Shown piece after piece: positions 8,710-18,649 of a stretch of DNA of 64,000 bases; within the stretch, counting starts at the first letter, position 1, and the number at the start of each line of letters is the position of its first letter. The position numbers and the translations under genes are program-made. Source of the DNA: an uncultured Lachnospiraceae bacterium (lineage in GTDB: Bacteria; Bacillota; Clostridia; Lachnospirales; Lachnospiraceae). Where the stretch lies: NCBI GenBank assembly GCA_934317005.1, contig CAKREB010000016.1:8050-72049 (forward strand), given 5' to 3'. The notes under the pieces were generated by a model. The model saw only the letters and a program-made list of their open reading frames with translations, was not told the origin of the DNA and ran no database searches.

Positions 8710-10599
8710 CTATCCAAATGGATTTGGACGTTTGGTTGCTTTCGGCTGTACCGTCTTCGGTGTAGCTGCCTTAGGCTGCGATCTCGCTGTAACTCTCGGC
8801 GTAACGTGTGGCTTCGGTGTTGGCTCTGCTACTACCGTTTCAGGACCAAGGCTGACCACAATTTTTATTGTTTTGTTCTTTTTTACTTTTCTTCCCACGG
8901 ATAATGACTGACTCATCACCTCACCCCTTGCATAAATATTGCTATAGGTATATCTCTTAATCTGATATTTCAAGCCGCTTTTATGTATAATACGCATCGC
9001 AATTTCTTTTTGCTTTCCTAATACGGACGGTACGGTAACCAGTTTTTCCCCTTTGCTTACTTTAAGAATAATTTCCTTTTTAGTACCTTTTATATACTCC
9101 GTACCTTCCTTAATACTTTGTGAAATAACTCGTCCCTTTTTTGTTTTTTCACTATATTCATTCTTAGTCACTATTTTTAATGTATTATCACCCATATTAC
9201 GGATCAGTTTTTCTGCCTCGGTGCCAGTTTTTCCTATCAGCCGCACCATTTTTAATTTTTCTGCAGGTGCAGCTGTTTCCTCGTTTTTCGGAACTGCTGT
9301 TTCCTGCGGAGCGTTAGGAGCTGTCGTTGTTTCTGATGATACCTTCGCCTGCTTCTGCTCCTCTGTCTTTCCTTTTGGAAGGACTGCAGCACAGATTGCA
9401 GCGATCAATCCCAGCACCACAACTCCTGCTGCCAATTTTGCCTTTATATTAACCTTATTCCAAACCTCTATAACCTGTTTTCCCTGTTGTTTGGCATAAT
9501 TTTTTTTCGGTGTCGTTGTGTGATTCAAAACTCTTGCAATTTCTTGTTGATTTTGTTCTAGTATATTTCCTGTTCTTAGTACATTCTCTAAATCAACCCC
9601 CGCTGCCGCACCTGTTCCTATTGTGGTATCTGATATCATCTCCAGCTTTTCTCCATAAAGCTCCTGATAGAGATACCCAATCGTTGAATACCGATCCTGA
9701 TGACGTACTTTCATTCCTTTTAATAGTGCATTCTGCTGTCGTTTAGAAAATGAAATTCCAAATTTTGAAAAATCCTGCAGTGTATCTTCTATCATTCTTG
9801 ACAGGGATTCCGGAGGAGTTTCTCCTGTAATCATATAGTACATGGTTCCGCATACTGCATACACATCCGTCCATGGTCCCTGTTCGCCATCCGAACGGTA
9901 CTGTTCTTCCGGTGTATATCCTTTTTTCAGGAAAATGGTATAACTTTTTTCCGTATCATCCGAAATACGTGCTGCACCAAAATCAATTAATTTTACTTTT
10001 CCATCAACGGTAACCATAATATTATCCGGACTAATGTCACGATGAATCATTCCGGTTCGATGCATAGCAGCTAAAGACCGTAAAATAGGTTTCATCAAAA
10101 TAAATACCTGCTCCGGTCGCATTTTCCCATGCTTTTTTACATATGCCTTTAAGGTGATTCCCCTAAGATACTCCATAATAATGTATGCCGTACCATTCGC
10201 ATAGAAGAAATCATGAATAGAAACCACTCCGTTTAAATCATGAAATTTGGAAAGACTTTTTACTTCCTTAATACACCGATCCAATCCTTCTTTATATGCC
10301 TGCCCCGATTTTCCTTCATATACATATATAGCCGGGCCTTTCGAAGAATCTCTCAAAGCAACATTTGCCGGGAAATACTCCTTAATAGCTACTGGAAATT
10401 CCAGCACACTGTCCCATCCTATATAGGTAATTCCAAATCCTCCTTCTCCCAAAACTCTTCCCACTACATATCGGCTGTTCAACTGAGTATTGAGATTCAG
10501 ACATCGCGGATTCACATGATACTCTTCTGGCGAAAACCCACATTTAGGACACTTACCATCTTCGGCAATCAATTCCATACATCCTAAGCATCGTTTCAT
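8710..10599 (-). CDS. Membrane Ser/Thr protein kinase with zinc ribbon and two PASTA repeats
   Basis: A 629-residue Hanks-type kinase. The order is zinc ribbon (C4, C7, C17, C20), kinase domain (about 44-310: GEGGFG loop, K73 in VAIKEYFP, HRDISPDN, DFGAAR, and TPEEQY in the activation loop), cytoplasmic linker, one transmembrane helix (about 375-395), and two extracellular PASTA-like repeats (about 430-570), then a Pro/Thr-rich tail. PASTA domains sense peptidoglycan fragments or lipid II in PknB/PrkC relatives. All catalytic residues are present. The ATG at 10599 follows GGAGGTG. A PP2C phosphatase gene lies 40 bases upstream in the same operon, giving a kinase/phosphatase pair as in pknB/pstP loci. 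Confidence 0.93.
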   Translation of the reverse strand: MKRCLGCMELIAEDGKCPKCGFSPEEYHVNPRCLNLNTQLNSRYVVGRVLGEGGFGITYIGWDSVLEFPVAIKEYFPANVALRDSSKGPAIYVYEGKSGQAYKEGLDRCIKEVKSLSKFHDLNGVVSIHDFFYANGTAYIIMEYLRGITLKAYVKKHGKMRPEQVFILMKPILRSLAAMHRTGMIHRDISPDNIMVTVDGKVKLIDFGAARISDDTEKSYTIFLKKGYTPEEQYRSDGEQGPWTDVYAVCGTMYYMITGETPPESLSRMIEDTLQDFSKFGISFSKRQQNALLKGMKVRHQDRYSTIGYLYQELYGEKLEMISDTTIGTGAAAGVDLENVLRTGNILEQNQQEIARVLNHTTTPKKNYAKQQGKQVIEVWNKVNIKAKLAAGVVVLGLIAAICAAVLPKGKTEEQKQAKVSSETTTAPNAPQETAVPKNEETAAPAEKLKMVRLIGKTGTEAEKLIRNMGDNTLKIVTKNEYSEKTKKGRVISQSIKEGTEYIKGTKKEIILKVSKGEKLVTVPSVLGKQKEIAMRIIHKSGLKYQIKRYTYSNIYARGEVMSQSLSVGRKVKKNKTIKIVVSLGPETVVAEPTPKPHVTPRVTARSQPKAATPKTVQPKATKRPNPFG

Positions 10600-10639
10600 A
10601 TTGCACCTCCACATTTCTGACCTTTTTCTGCATCATGAT

Positions 10640-11362
10640 TTATTTTAACCAAACTGCAATTGCAGAATAATTATCCATGTTATAATGTCTCCCATTTTTT
10701 TCAACAATATGTTTCATTTTCTTAAGCCATGACCCTGGAGTCCATGCATGCTGCAAAGTTTTTTCCATCATCTCTTCTTCTATGTACTCCCAAAATCCAT
10801 CTGTACATAGTAAAAACTGCTGTCTTTTCTGTCTTGGTATTTCATCAGACAACTCATATGGTACATCCTCCCACTCCATCCCTACCGATGACAATAAACG
10901 GTTTCGGTCAGGATGATGCCGTATCTCATTTTGTTTCAGCATTCCAGCATCTACAAGCTTCTGTACCACACTATGATCAGAAGTCTGCATTTTTTGTTTC
11001 TTATCTTGAAAATAATATAACCGAGAATCGCCAATATGTCCCCATGCAAAGGACTTTTCACGTATTTGCAATAACACCAACGTTGTCATCATCCTATCGA
11101 AACATGTTTCTTCACTTTTCTTTTGACATACAGCCTTTTGCGCTTCCTGCAAATTCGCCGCAAGCGCAGATTGCAAATCCTTGTCGTAAGATGTTATATT
11201 TAATGCCGATATCGCCGTCTGAGACGCAATATCACCATGACCTTGTCCACCAAGACCATCTGCCACAGCAAACAAATATTCTTTGTCTTTTTGCAACAAT
11301 TTTATACTGTCCTCATTGTATTCTCTATTTCCCTGACACGATAACGACGCATATGTAACCAT
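10640..11362 (-). CDS. PP2C-type protein phosphatase
   Basis: A 240-residue PPM/PP2C Ser/Thr phosphatase. The metal-binding motifs are all present: NREYNEDS, VADGLGGQGHGD, HIGDSRLY, CTDGFWE and the final MDNYSAIAV. It lacks membrane segments and would reverse phosphorylation by the island's kinases. I chose the ATG at 11362 (GGAAGG upstream), which gives the family-typical start MVTYASLSCQGNREYNED; an ATG 18 bases further up has no spacing to a ribosome binding site. It is similar to the phosphatase at 37062-37871, at the head of the island. Confidence 0.92.
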   Translation of the reverse strand: MVTYASLSCQGNREYNEDSIKLLQKDKEYLFAVADGLGGQGHGDIASQTAISALNITSYDKDLQSALAANLQEAQKAVCQKKSEETCFDRMMTTLVLLQIREKSFAWGHIGDSRLYYFQDKKQKMQTSDHSVVQKLVDAGMLKQNEIRHHPDRNRLLSSVGMEWEDVPYELSDEIPRQKRQQFLLCTDGFWEYIEEEMMEKTLQHAWTPGSWLKKMKHIVEKNGRHYNMDNYSAIAVWLK

Positions 11363-11393
11363 AATCTTTCCTTCCTTCATGCTCCCAAACTTA

Positions 11394-12761
11394 TTATCCT
11401 TTGATTACCTTTGAAGTTGACCATTTACTATATACCTTTTTACCATTAATCTTTTCATAAGTTCTAATTCGCATATAAAAACCAATTCGCCTTAATTTCT
11501 TATTTGATGTTAATTTTACTGTCCTGCTTTTTACAATTTTTCCTGACAGACCAGAATAGTTGTTCCATCTTTTCTGATCAGAATATCGATATTGTGTTTG
11601 ATAGCCGCTTCCTTCTGTTTTTAGGAATATGATATTTAATCTATTTCCCTTGCGCATATACTTAATTGTTGGTTTTTCTATTGCACTGGATATTAACACT
11701 TTCTGAACCCGGGAATAATTTCCTGCCAAAATTTCCCCATCTAAAACTCCAAATGCTCTAATTTTATAATAGTATGTATTTCCTCTTTGTACTTTTCTGT
11801 CTATGTAATTCCCCATATTATTTGAAAGTTTCATCCGTGTTATTTCTTCAAAACCGCTTTTAGGCTTTTGTGACCGATACACAGCATATTCTGCTGCCCC
11901 CTCTACCTTCGGCCATGTCAATTTCACTATTGGTCCAAGTTTTCTCCCTGTTAAAGTTGTATTCTTAGTTGCCCTGCAACTAACACTATTTAAATGTGTA
12001 AGAATTTCTTTTTTTTGTTCTACCTGTTCATCTTTAGGCGAATCATATGTAATTAATTCATCATTTGGATTCATTCCTGATACAGAAAAAACCACTTCCA
12101 GTGTCTCCCCACTTGAGGCAAAAATGCCACCTGTAGCTTCCGTATAATGTCGAAAAACATCAATACCCTTTTCTGTATTTACAATCGGAGTCTGTAAATC
12201 CGAACCCACCAAATATACATCTGGATTAATAATTTGATAACAAAATCTTTTAGGAGTAACATTATCTATTTTTTGTAACTGCCATATTCCATCCGTTATA
12301 GATGGATAAAAGCTTCTATCTCCTACTGACATTTTCAGTAATTGTATTTTAAATTCTTTTGTTGTTGAACCATTATATAAATTGGTATCTATGTACAATT
12401 TTTTAATTGTCCCTACCCACTTAGGCGAAATTTTACAAGAAATACTCACATTTTTACTATTTCCCGTAATTATCTTGTTTCCTAAATCCTCTTGCACTGC
12501 TTCTACATTTGATCCATCTAAGCAATGAAGTTTCGCAACAAATTGTGCCATGCTTCCTTTTGATCCATCTGAAAAATCTGTCTGAGATACTCTTTTTGAC
12601 GGAAAAGTTTTTGCCAAAGCATTAAACTGCTCTTTCCCGCCAAAAGTTCCCCCAATTCCAAAGAACACAAATTCAGCTGCTACAAAGAAAGCAGCCAGAC
12701 GTCTTCCATAATATTTTAACATATTCTTGTTTTTACCATGATACTTAAATATTTTTCTCAT
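11394..12761 (-). CDS. Exported protein with fibronectin-III-like C-terminal repeats
   Basis: A 455-residue protein with a hydrophobic segment near residues 20-42 acting as a signal peptide or anchor, a central beta-rich region (cohesin/adhesin-like, GNSKNVSISCKISPKW) and fibronectin-III-like modules (about 260-360 with KLTWPKVEGAAEYAVYRS and YYYKIRAF, and a second one at about 365-455). It probably sits outside the membrane. GGAG upstream of the ATG at 12761 sets the start; the frame continues 16 codons upstream. The gene is embedded in the kinase/FHA operon, so it may be an envelope client or sensor of that system. No catalytic motif seen. Confidence 0.75.
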   Translation of the reverse strand: MRKIFKYHGKNKNMLKYYGRRLAAFFVAAEFVFFGIGGTFGGKEQFNALAKTFPSKRVSQTDFSDGSKGSMAQFVAKLHCLDGSNVEAVQEDLGNKIITGNSKNVSISCKISPKWVGTIKKLYIDTNLYNGSTTKEFKIQLLKMSVGDRSFYPSITDGIWQLQKIDNVTPKRFCYQIINPDVYLVGSDLQTPIVNTEKGIDVFRHYTEATGGIFASSGETLEVVFSVSGMNPNDELITYDSPKDEQVEQKKEILTHLNSVSCRATKNTTLTGRKLGPIVKLTWPKVEGAAEYAVYRSQKPKSGFEEITRMKLSNNMGNYIDRKVQRGNTYYYKIRAFGVLDGEILAGNYSRVQKVLISSAIEKPTIKYMRKGNRLNIIFLKTEGSGYQTQYRYSDQKRWNNYSGLSGKIVKSRTVKLTSNKKLRRIGFYMRIRTYEKINGKKVYSKWSTSKVIKG

Positions 12762-12780
12762 ATGAATCTCCATTTCTGCT

Positions 12781-14100
12781 TTAACGCAATAATATGATTT
12801 CCTTTCCATCTGCCATCATCAATTTTGTCCCATGCGGTACAAAAAGTTTCTGTGAAGCCATAATCTTTGTATTTATAGAATGTCCTGATACTTGAACTCC
12901 ATTCGCCGAATAACAGCTTACCAAATAGGCATCCTTTGAAATATTATATGCAACAGTACAATGCTTCCGACTGACTTTTGGATTTGAAAGAATCAACTGA
13001 CATATATTGGGATCTCTTCCAATAGCAATCTGCTCTCCTGCATCTAAATCTATCTCTGCTCCCTGCAGTGAGCCCCGTTTTCCAACAATGCCTGCTACAG
13101 ATATTGGAGTTTGAATCTGTAAGTTACGTTCGATTTTCTGAAGTTGCTCAAATTCTCCTATCGAATTAACTGACTGTATTTCCTGTTCGCCCCCTGTATT
13201 GCCTGCAATAGCATCTAACTCCTGCAATTCTCCCCAGTTAATTATTTGTTCTGGTTGCATGCCAGTTATTCTCTTCCCAAAAATCAGTCCACTCTGTAAT
13301 CCTAAATTTTTGTCACTTAAATAACACCAAATCACCCAAAGAATCAGCAAAACAGACAAAACTATAGAAAACGCAAAACCAGAACCATGCAGGCACCATA
13401 ACACTTTGCGTATTATGCTCAGACGCGAAGAATCTGTCAGACTGCTAGACACATATTTCCGTATTCCTTCTGAATTATCCGTCAATTTCTGCGCTACAAC
13501 AAAGTGTACAACAATGACATAGCCAAAATTTACAATCCCCAGCAATACTGCCAGCATCTTTGACCAGTGAATCCGAAATTTCTCTCTATATTCCATAATA
13601 ATCGACAACAAAACGATAATTACCAGCAAGAATAGACTCCATATATACACACGATACCAGTTATATCCTTTTATAAAAGCTACCATTTCATCCTGCTGCA
13701 ATACTTCTTCTACTGCTGCATCAGACATTGCTTGAAAGAACTCATTTTCTCCACTGACTTTTTTTGCTGTCTGTTTTACAATGCCTTCAACAGAATGTGT
13801 TGCTATGTAAAAGCTGCTAAACTTATATGGCACATTATATTTTTTTAACTGTGAGATTAATTTCTCCATCCCCTCCTTTACCGACTCTGTATCCCTGTCG
13901 ATCCGCGACTGTGCATCTTCCTGACTGTCACTTCCAATCACATCCATATATTGCTGTATATTATCTTTTGCAACATTTGCATACGCCTTTGACTGTTTCG
14001 ATGCATCCAGTGCATAGCGTGGCATAAACATGCTATATAAAAACAATATGACAATAACTAAACCTACGACTGCCTGTTGTAATGTCATTTTCTTTTTCAT
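12781..14100 (-). CDS. Multi-pass membrane protein with C-terminal FHA domain
   Basis: A 439-residue protein with an N-terminal helix ending in FMPRYALD, a large loop (about 30-145), then three more transmembrane helices (about 150-170, 185-210, 245-265), and a cytoplasmic C-terminal FHA domain (about 335-439) with IGRDPN, SRKH and SANGVQV motifs. FHA domains bind phosphothreonine. The architecture (first helix ending in MPR, loop, helices, FHA) is shared with the protein at 18650-19894. AAGGAG precedes the ATG. It is likely a membrane docking protein for a phosphorylated kinase or substrate of the island. Confidence 0.88.
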   Translation of the reverse strand: MKKKMTLQQAVVGLVIVILFLYSMFMPRYALDASKQSKAYANVAKDNIQQYMDVIGSDSQEDAQSRIDRDTESVKEGMEKLISQLKKYNVPYKFSSFYIATHSVEGIVKQTAKKVSGENEFFQAMSDAAVEEVLQQDEMVAFIKGYNWYRVYIWSLFLLVIIVLLSIIMEYREKFRIHWSKMLAVLLGIVNFGYVIVVHFVVAQKLTDNSEGIRKYVSSSLTDSSRLSIIRKVLWCLHGSGFAFSIVLSVLLILWVIWCYLSDKNLGLQSGLIFGKRITGMQPEQIINWGELQELDAIAGNTGGEQEIQSVNSIGEFEQLQKIERNLQIQTPISVAGIVGKRGSLQGAEIDLDAGEQIAIGRDPNICQLILSNPKVSRKHCTVAYNISKDAYLVSCYSANGVQVSGHSINTKIMASQKLFVPHGTKLMMADGKEIILLR

Positions 14101-14116
14101 TTCGCCACTCCTTCCT

Positions 14117-16345
14117 CTAATAAAAACTACTTGTAGTACTCTTCCTGCACCAGCTTTTATCTTCTATTGATGCATAATATCTCTGAATCGGTACAATCTT
14201 TTTGTTGCGGATAGAAAATACCTCCCAGATAACTCCCTCCTGTTCTTTCGGTACATAAAACGTTTTTTCCAAACCATTTTCTGTATACACTCTAACTGTA
14301 GCACCGGATTCCGAAAGTGCTGTACTCCTTACCTCATCTGTGCTGCAGTGTGTATAATCTGCTACATAATATTTGTATTCTCCATTTTCTACATTTTTAA
14401 TTGTAACAGTTTCTGGTCCATACCCATCTGTATCATCAACATCTAAATTACCCTCTGCTATTTCCGGACTGTAGTAACATATCTGCTCGCCCGATGGTGT
14501 AAACAAATGAGAATCCTCATCCTGCGGATATGCTCCCCAGTCCAATACAATACGGATTTCACCACGATTCAGCTGAGGCGTCATCAAAATAGTATAGGTT
14601 TCCTCACTTTGTGAACTCAGGAAAACATTTCGATATTCTGTCATAAACCCATCACACTTTGACTCCACAGTATACATACCAGATGTCAAGGATGGAGCAA
14701 CACTTCCCGCATAACCGCCAGTTACCAAAGATGTGACTACCTCGCCATTATAATTATTACTTCCCCTGCGAAAATTAATCTGTGCTCCATATACTACAGC
14801 CTCTGTACTTTCCCGGGATTTTGTAGCATCAAGAAATTGAAATTGATACTGCCTCTGCTCTTTTTCCTTTGTTAGGTAAATCGTGTCCTGATCAACTCCC
14901 AGATCATCGGTATCCAGTTTGATATTATAGGATTTTTCTGATGCTTCCCCATCGTCTGTTTCATATTGCATCCAATAGCTTCCTTCTCTTGATGGAACAA
15001 ATATCTCATAGTAACCGTTTTGATTTGTCTTTCCGGAATACAATTTACAATCATATGTATCAGAATACAGATCTACACCTACATCACCCAGTGCATTTTC
15101 CCTTTCGTCGTTAACTCTTCCACGTATTGTGCTGATGCCCTCATAATTCTTCATCTTATTCAAAGTGTTATAGGCAGCATTCAAAATTTTATTTTCTAAT
15201 GCATCATACTTTTTCTTCTTTTGTCTGCTCAAAGAAGAATACAATTTCACGGATGTCCAGCCATTATCCCTTAAACGTTTCTTTTCCTTTTGCGTCCTAC
15301 AATAATTTATATTTTGAGTATTTGTTTTAACAATTCGCCATGTGACCATAGTATCTTTGTCAAACAAATACCTCTCTCCATGAATACTCACATTAGCATA
15401 ATTCGGAAGATAATTACTATCCCGATACGCCAATACAAAGTTTAATTTTCCCTTATCTGTGTAATAGTACTCTGTAATATTCAAATAGGTATCTGCATGT
15501 TCAATACTAACAATCTTATTAATCGTTCCATTTCGCGGATTTTGATATACCTCATATTCCATTACATTGCCTGTGCTATCATTTACAAATTGTTTTCGAT
15601 TAATCTTATAATTATTTATTTTTCCTCCAGTATTTCTTCCTTCTACCTCTTCTAGCGAATAAAATAAATTGGAATCCCAATATTTTCCTTTTATTTGGGT
15701 AGATGGCTTATAATTATGTTCTGTCACTTTAATATGACTTTCCACACTATTTTTATTGCATACAGAAACCGTTCCATCTTTCTGCTTTTTGTCCTGCGTC
15801 CGCACTTGATTATAATCTGCAACTTTATTCTGAAAATCTTCTTTTTCAGATAGTGAAGTAATCTCACACGTTGCCACAATATTATTATTTTTTCGACTTT
15901 TAGCCGTCAAGGTAGTGGAAACATTATAGTCCTGTATTGCAACAATACCATTTGAGCCAACTTGAACCTTAGACGAATCTGCAGTCCATTCAATTTCTTT
16001 TTTTTCGATGTTTTTACGCCTTAAATATCCGTTCATATCCTCTGCACAACGAACAGACAACGCATATTTATCATCCTTAAACGCTAAGGATACTTCCTTT
16101 TTCGCTGTATTTTTTCCTTTCGTAGTTCCATCTTCTTCTCCACCACTAAACACAAAAAACAAAAATCCTGCTATGATAACTACACTGGCAATTGCTGCAT
16201 AAAGTACATCCCGTCCGGTACTTCTGTCAGAACGGGCAGGGGCAGTAACATGCTGCGTGCTATTAAGGCTATTTACTGCCGCACCACATTCCATACAAAA
16301 GTTAGCTCCATTTTCCAATTGTGCTCCACATTTTTCACATACCAC
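14117..16345 (-). CDS. Zinc-ribbon membrane protein with Ig-like and carboxypeptidase-regulatory-like domains
   Basis: A 742-residue protein. The order is zinc ribbon (CEKCG, CMECGAA; 1-25), a transmembrane helix (about 47-68), a bacterial Ig-like region (about 80-165), a central region of unknown fold, and beta-sandwich carboxypeptidase-regulatory-like modules (about 410-480, ISTIRGRVNDERENALGDVG then NQNGYYEIFVP; further ones to about 590), then a region rich in acidic residues (DEDSHLFTPSGEQI). Most of it would be outside the cell. It starts with GTG, set by GGAGG 7 bases upstream. It lies between two FHA membrane proteins and is probably an extracellular structural or sensing partner. Role unknown. 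Confidence 0.8.
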   Translation of the reverse strand: MVCEKCGAQLENGANFCMECGAAVNSLNSTQHVTAPARSDRSTGRDVLYAAIASVVIIAGFLFFVFSGGEEDGTTKGKNTAKKEVSLAFKDDKYALSVRCAEDMNGYLRRKNIEKKEIEWTADSSKVQVGSNGIVAIQDYNVSTTLTAKSRKNNNIVATCEITSLSEKEDFQNKVADYNQVRTQDKKQKDGTVSVCNKNSVESHIKVTEHNYKPSTQIKGKYWDSNLFYSLEEVEGRNTGGKINNYKINRKQFVNDSTGNVMEYEVYQNPRNGTINKIVSIEHADTYLNITEYYYTDKGKLNFVLAYRDSNYLPNYANVSIHGERYLFDKDTMVTWRIVKTNTQNINYCRTQKEKKRLRDNGWTSVKLYSSLSRQKKKKYDALENKILNAAYNTLNKMKNYEGISTIRGRVNDERENALGDVGVDLYSDTYDCKLYSGKTNQNGYYEIFVPSREGSYWMQYETDDGEASEKSYNIKLDTDDLGVDQDTIYLTKEKEQRQYQFQFLDATKSRESTEAVVYGAQINFRRGSNNYNGEVVTSLVTGGYAGSVAPSLTSGMYTVESKCDGFMTEYRNVFLSSQSEETYTILMTPQLNRGEIRIVLDWGAYPQDEDSHLFTPSGEQICYYSPEIAEGNLDVDDTDGYGPETVTIKNVENGEYKYYVADYTHCSTDEVRSTALSESGATVRVYTENGLEKTFYVPKEQEGVIWEVFSIRNKKIVPIQRYYASIEDKSWCRKSTTSSFY

Positions 16346-16366
16346 ATTACCGCCTCCTCATCCTTC

Positions 16367-17530
16367 TTACATTAATCGGATCTGCTGTGCTGCACTTCCA
16401 AGCCATAAGATTGTTCCTCTGTTGATAGAATTATATACACCCTTTGAGAGTGCCATTCCATTATTCAAATACACACCATTCGTAGACATATCCATGACCT
16501 CATACTTATGTGTCATCGCATTATAACGTATCACACAATGCTGTCTGCTAATCTTTGAGTCTGGAACAATAATATGTGCACTTCCCTGTTGGGAACCAAT
16601 AATAATCTCACCTTGTACCGGATATGTTTTTCCCATAAGCACACCCTGAACAAACTGCACTCCAAGAGGAGTTTCCATAGATGCTATTGAACCTCTTCCA
16701 GCACTAGTCTGGTTTTGCATATGTTTATAAATAGATTTAAAGTCTTGGTGCTCCATCATATTATTAAAATACAGACATGTGTATATTGTCATTGCTATAA
16801 CAGCAATCAGGTAACTAACAGTTCCCATAATAAAATGCATCGCTCCAAAAAATTCAATATATGTTCCCGCATCATCTGCTAAAAGAATCGGGACCAATGT
16901 CATGCAAAGAATTAGTATCAATGTTCCTATACTTATATATACAATAAATCTTTCTACATACATTGCGGTAAAAAACTGCAAAACACAAAGTAATACAATT
17001 CCTATAGCTGCAATAATTGCAAAAACAAATAAAACAGTTAATATTGTAAGATCATTTCCTTCCGTTCCGTATACTGCAAGAGCTCTCTCTGTTTTATAAA
17101 ATGGTATAAGCAAAATCGTTGGTATTAAAATATTTCCTATTAATACAGATGCAATCTGCTTTCGTAATGCCATAATAATGCACACAGCAATCCCTGCAAA
17201 CATCAAAAACAATTCAAAAGAACGGACTCCCCCTACCCAAAATGAATATCCTGATACATCTCCTACTAAAATACAGGTCAACAATGCAAGCACAACAGAT
17301 ACACATATAGCTCCCCACACAGCTAGTTCCTTTTTAATCGCCATATCCGGATTCATAGAAAATCTCTGAAACAGATTTCCCATACTCTTTGTCGATGCTC
17401 CTTCACCATAGGATACCTTACGATTCATAGAGATATTCCCCTTTTTCATACTGTTGCCAAGTCTATTCCCACAAATTGGGCAAAAGCTTGCATTATCTGA
17501 TACTTGATTTCCACATTGATTGCAATACAT
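16367..17530 (-). CDS. Zinc-ribbon multi-pass membrane protein with C-terminal FHA domain
   Basis: A 387-residue protein with an N-terminal zinc ribbon (CNQCG, CPICGNR), about six transmembrane helices between residues 70 and 265, and a C-terminal FHA domain (about 290-387; IIGSQQGSAHIIV, SRQHCVI, STNGVYLNNG). The combination ties the zinc-ribbon and FHA modules of the island in one polypeptide. AGGAGG lies upstream of the ATG. The membrane part does not match a transporter I recognise. Phosphothreonine recognition is the only function that can be predicted. Confidence 0.87.
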   Translation of the reverse strand: MYCNQCGNQVSDNASFCPICGNRLGNSMKKGNISMNRKVSYGEGASTKSMGNLFQRFSMNPDMAIKKELAVWGAICVSVVLALLTCILVGDVSGYSFWVGGVRSFELFLMFAGIAVCIIMALRKQIASVLIGNILIPTILLIPFYKTERALAVYGTEGNDLTILTVLFVFAIIAAIGIVLLCVLQFFTAMYVERFIVYISIGTLILILCMTLVPILLADDAGTYIEFFGAMHFIMGTVSYLIAVIAMTIYTCLYFNNMMEHQDFKSIYKHMQNQTSAGRGSIASMETPLGVQFVQGVLMGKTYPVQGEIIIGSQQGSAHIIVPDSKISRQHCVIRYNAMTHKYEVMDMSTNGVYLNNGMALSKGVYNSINRGTILWLGSAAQQIRLM

Positions 17531-17542
17531 TTTTCTTTCCTC

Positions 17543-17920
17543 CTAACGTAATTTATATAAGTTACCACTGTTGCCAAGATATAATTCTTCTCTCGGTGCC
17601 AAAAGAACTTCCTTTCCCCTCTCCAGGCGTGTACCGTTTCCTAAATACGTGCCATTCTTTGAGTAGTCCACTACCCGGTACTTCTCCAATGCAGCAATAT
17701 ATGTAATCTCACAATGTTTTCTACTAACCTGTACATCCGTAATAGTATATGTACATTGTGTGGCATCTCTTCCTAAGCTAACTACTTCATCACTGGGAAG
17801 TGGAATCATCTGTCCAATATGAGTCCCACGTATACAGATCAGACCACCTGACTTTGCCTCGGATAATGCTATGCTTTGTGTTACCTGCATCGTTGAAATA
17901 TCATTAACCCCTTTATTCAT
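17543..17920 (-). CDS. Stand-alone FHA-domain protein
   Basis: A 125-residue soluble protein made of a short N-terminal tail and one FHA domain (about 30-125) with SLGRDA, SRKHCEI and SKNGTYLGNG, the phosphothreonine-binding loops. The tail carries several Ser/Thr residues (DISTMQVTQS) that could be phosphorylated, as in GarA/FhaB-type switches, but this is inference. Its ATG lies 2 bases after the stop of the LytTR regulator gene, so the two are translationally linked, which hints that the FHA protein and the regulator work together. Confidence 0.88.
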   Translation of the reverse strand: MNKGVNDISTMQVTQSIALSEAKSGGLICIRGTHIGQMIPLPSDEVVSLGRDATQCTYTITDVQVSRKHCEITYIAALEKYRVVDYSKNGTYLGNGTRLERGKEVLLAPREELYLGNSGNLYKLR

Positions 17921-17923
17921 TGA

Positions 17924-18631
17924 TCAAACACCCCCTTTGTCTTCATTCATGTGCTCTCTTACTGTATCTAAATATTTTCTGCTGATTGGAAGTGTTTCAT
18001 CTTCCAATACAACATCTGTACGTGTAACATTCTTAATATATTTTTTATTTACCAGATAACTCTGATGGCAACGAATAAACTGATATTGTAAGAGCATTTG
18101 TTCCAAATCTCCCATCTTGGCATAAAACTCCTGCTCTTCTCCTCTTTGATGGCAGATAATCTTTCTCCCTTTTCCCTCAAAGTAAAATACATTATTTAAA
18201 TAAATCTGTTCTTTTCGATTATGTATCGTTACATGCAGGCAATTAGAACTGGCATACCGTTCCGATAAATAGCGATTGATTTCATCCTGCAGCCTCTTTC
18301 GGTCCAAAGGTTTTAGCAGATATGAAAAAGCCCGATAGACATATCCATCAAATACATGCTCCGTTGACACCGTAATAAAAATAATGTCTACATCTATCTG
18401 CTGCTCTCGTATATATTTTGCCGTCTCAATTCCATTCTTTTCCGGCATATTAATATCCATAAATAACAGATCACAGCAAAAATCCTGTTCTTCTATCTGC
18501 TCAATCACTTCCTGTCCTGTTGTGAACAGCTTAAATTCCACATCATCATAGGAAAACGTAGCATGCAAAACAAATTCTTTAATTCTTTCTCTGTCTTCCC
18601 TAACATCATCACATATTCCAATGTGCAGCAA
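17924..18631 (-). CDS. Orphan LytTR-family response regulator within the kinase/FHA island
   Basis: A 235-residue regulator. The receiver (1-120) has D8/D9, phospho-acceptor D59 (LLFMDINMP) and the K of LLKPL. The LytTR DNA-binding domain (about 135-230) has VFYFEGKGRKII and FIRCHQSYLVNKKY. It starts with TTG, supported by GGAGGG. No histidine kinase gene is adjacent, so it may be activated by the sensor at 2156, by an unlinked kinase, or through the Ser/Thr kinases. It is a candidate reader of the direct-repeat promoters at 38.0 and 40.5 kb, one of which heads its own operon. That assignment is inference. Confidence 0.92.
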   Translation of the reverse strand: MLHIGICDDVREDRERIKEFVLHATFSYDDVEFKLFTTGQEVIEQIEEQDFCCDLLFMDINMPEKNGIETAKYIREQQIDVDIIFITVSTEHVFDGYVYRAFSYLLKPLDRKRLQDEINRYLSERYASSNCLHVTIHNRKEQIYLNNVFYFEGKGRKIICHQRGEEQEFYAKMGDLEQMLLQYQFIRCHQSYLVNKKYIKNVTRTDVVLEDETLPISRKYLDTVREHMNEDKGGV

Positions 18632-18649
18632 TATTTTCTCCCTCCTCTG

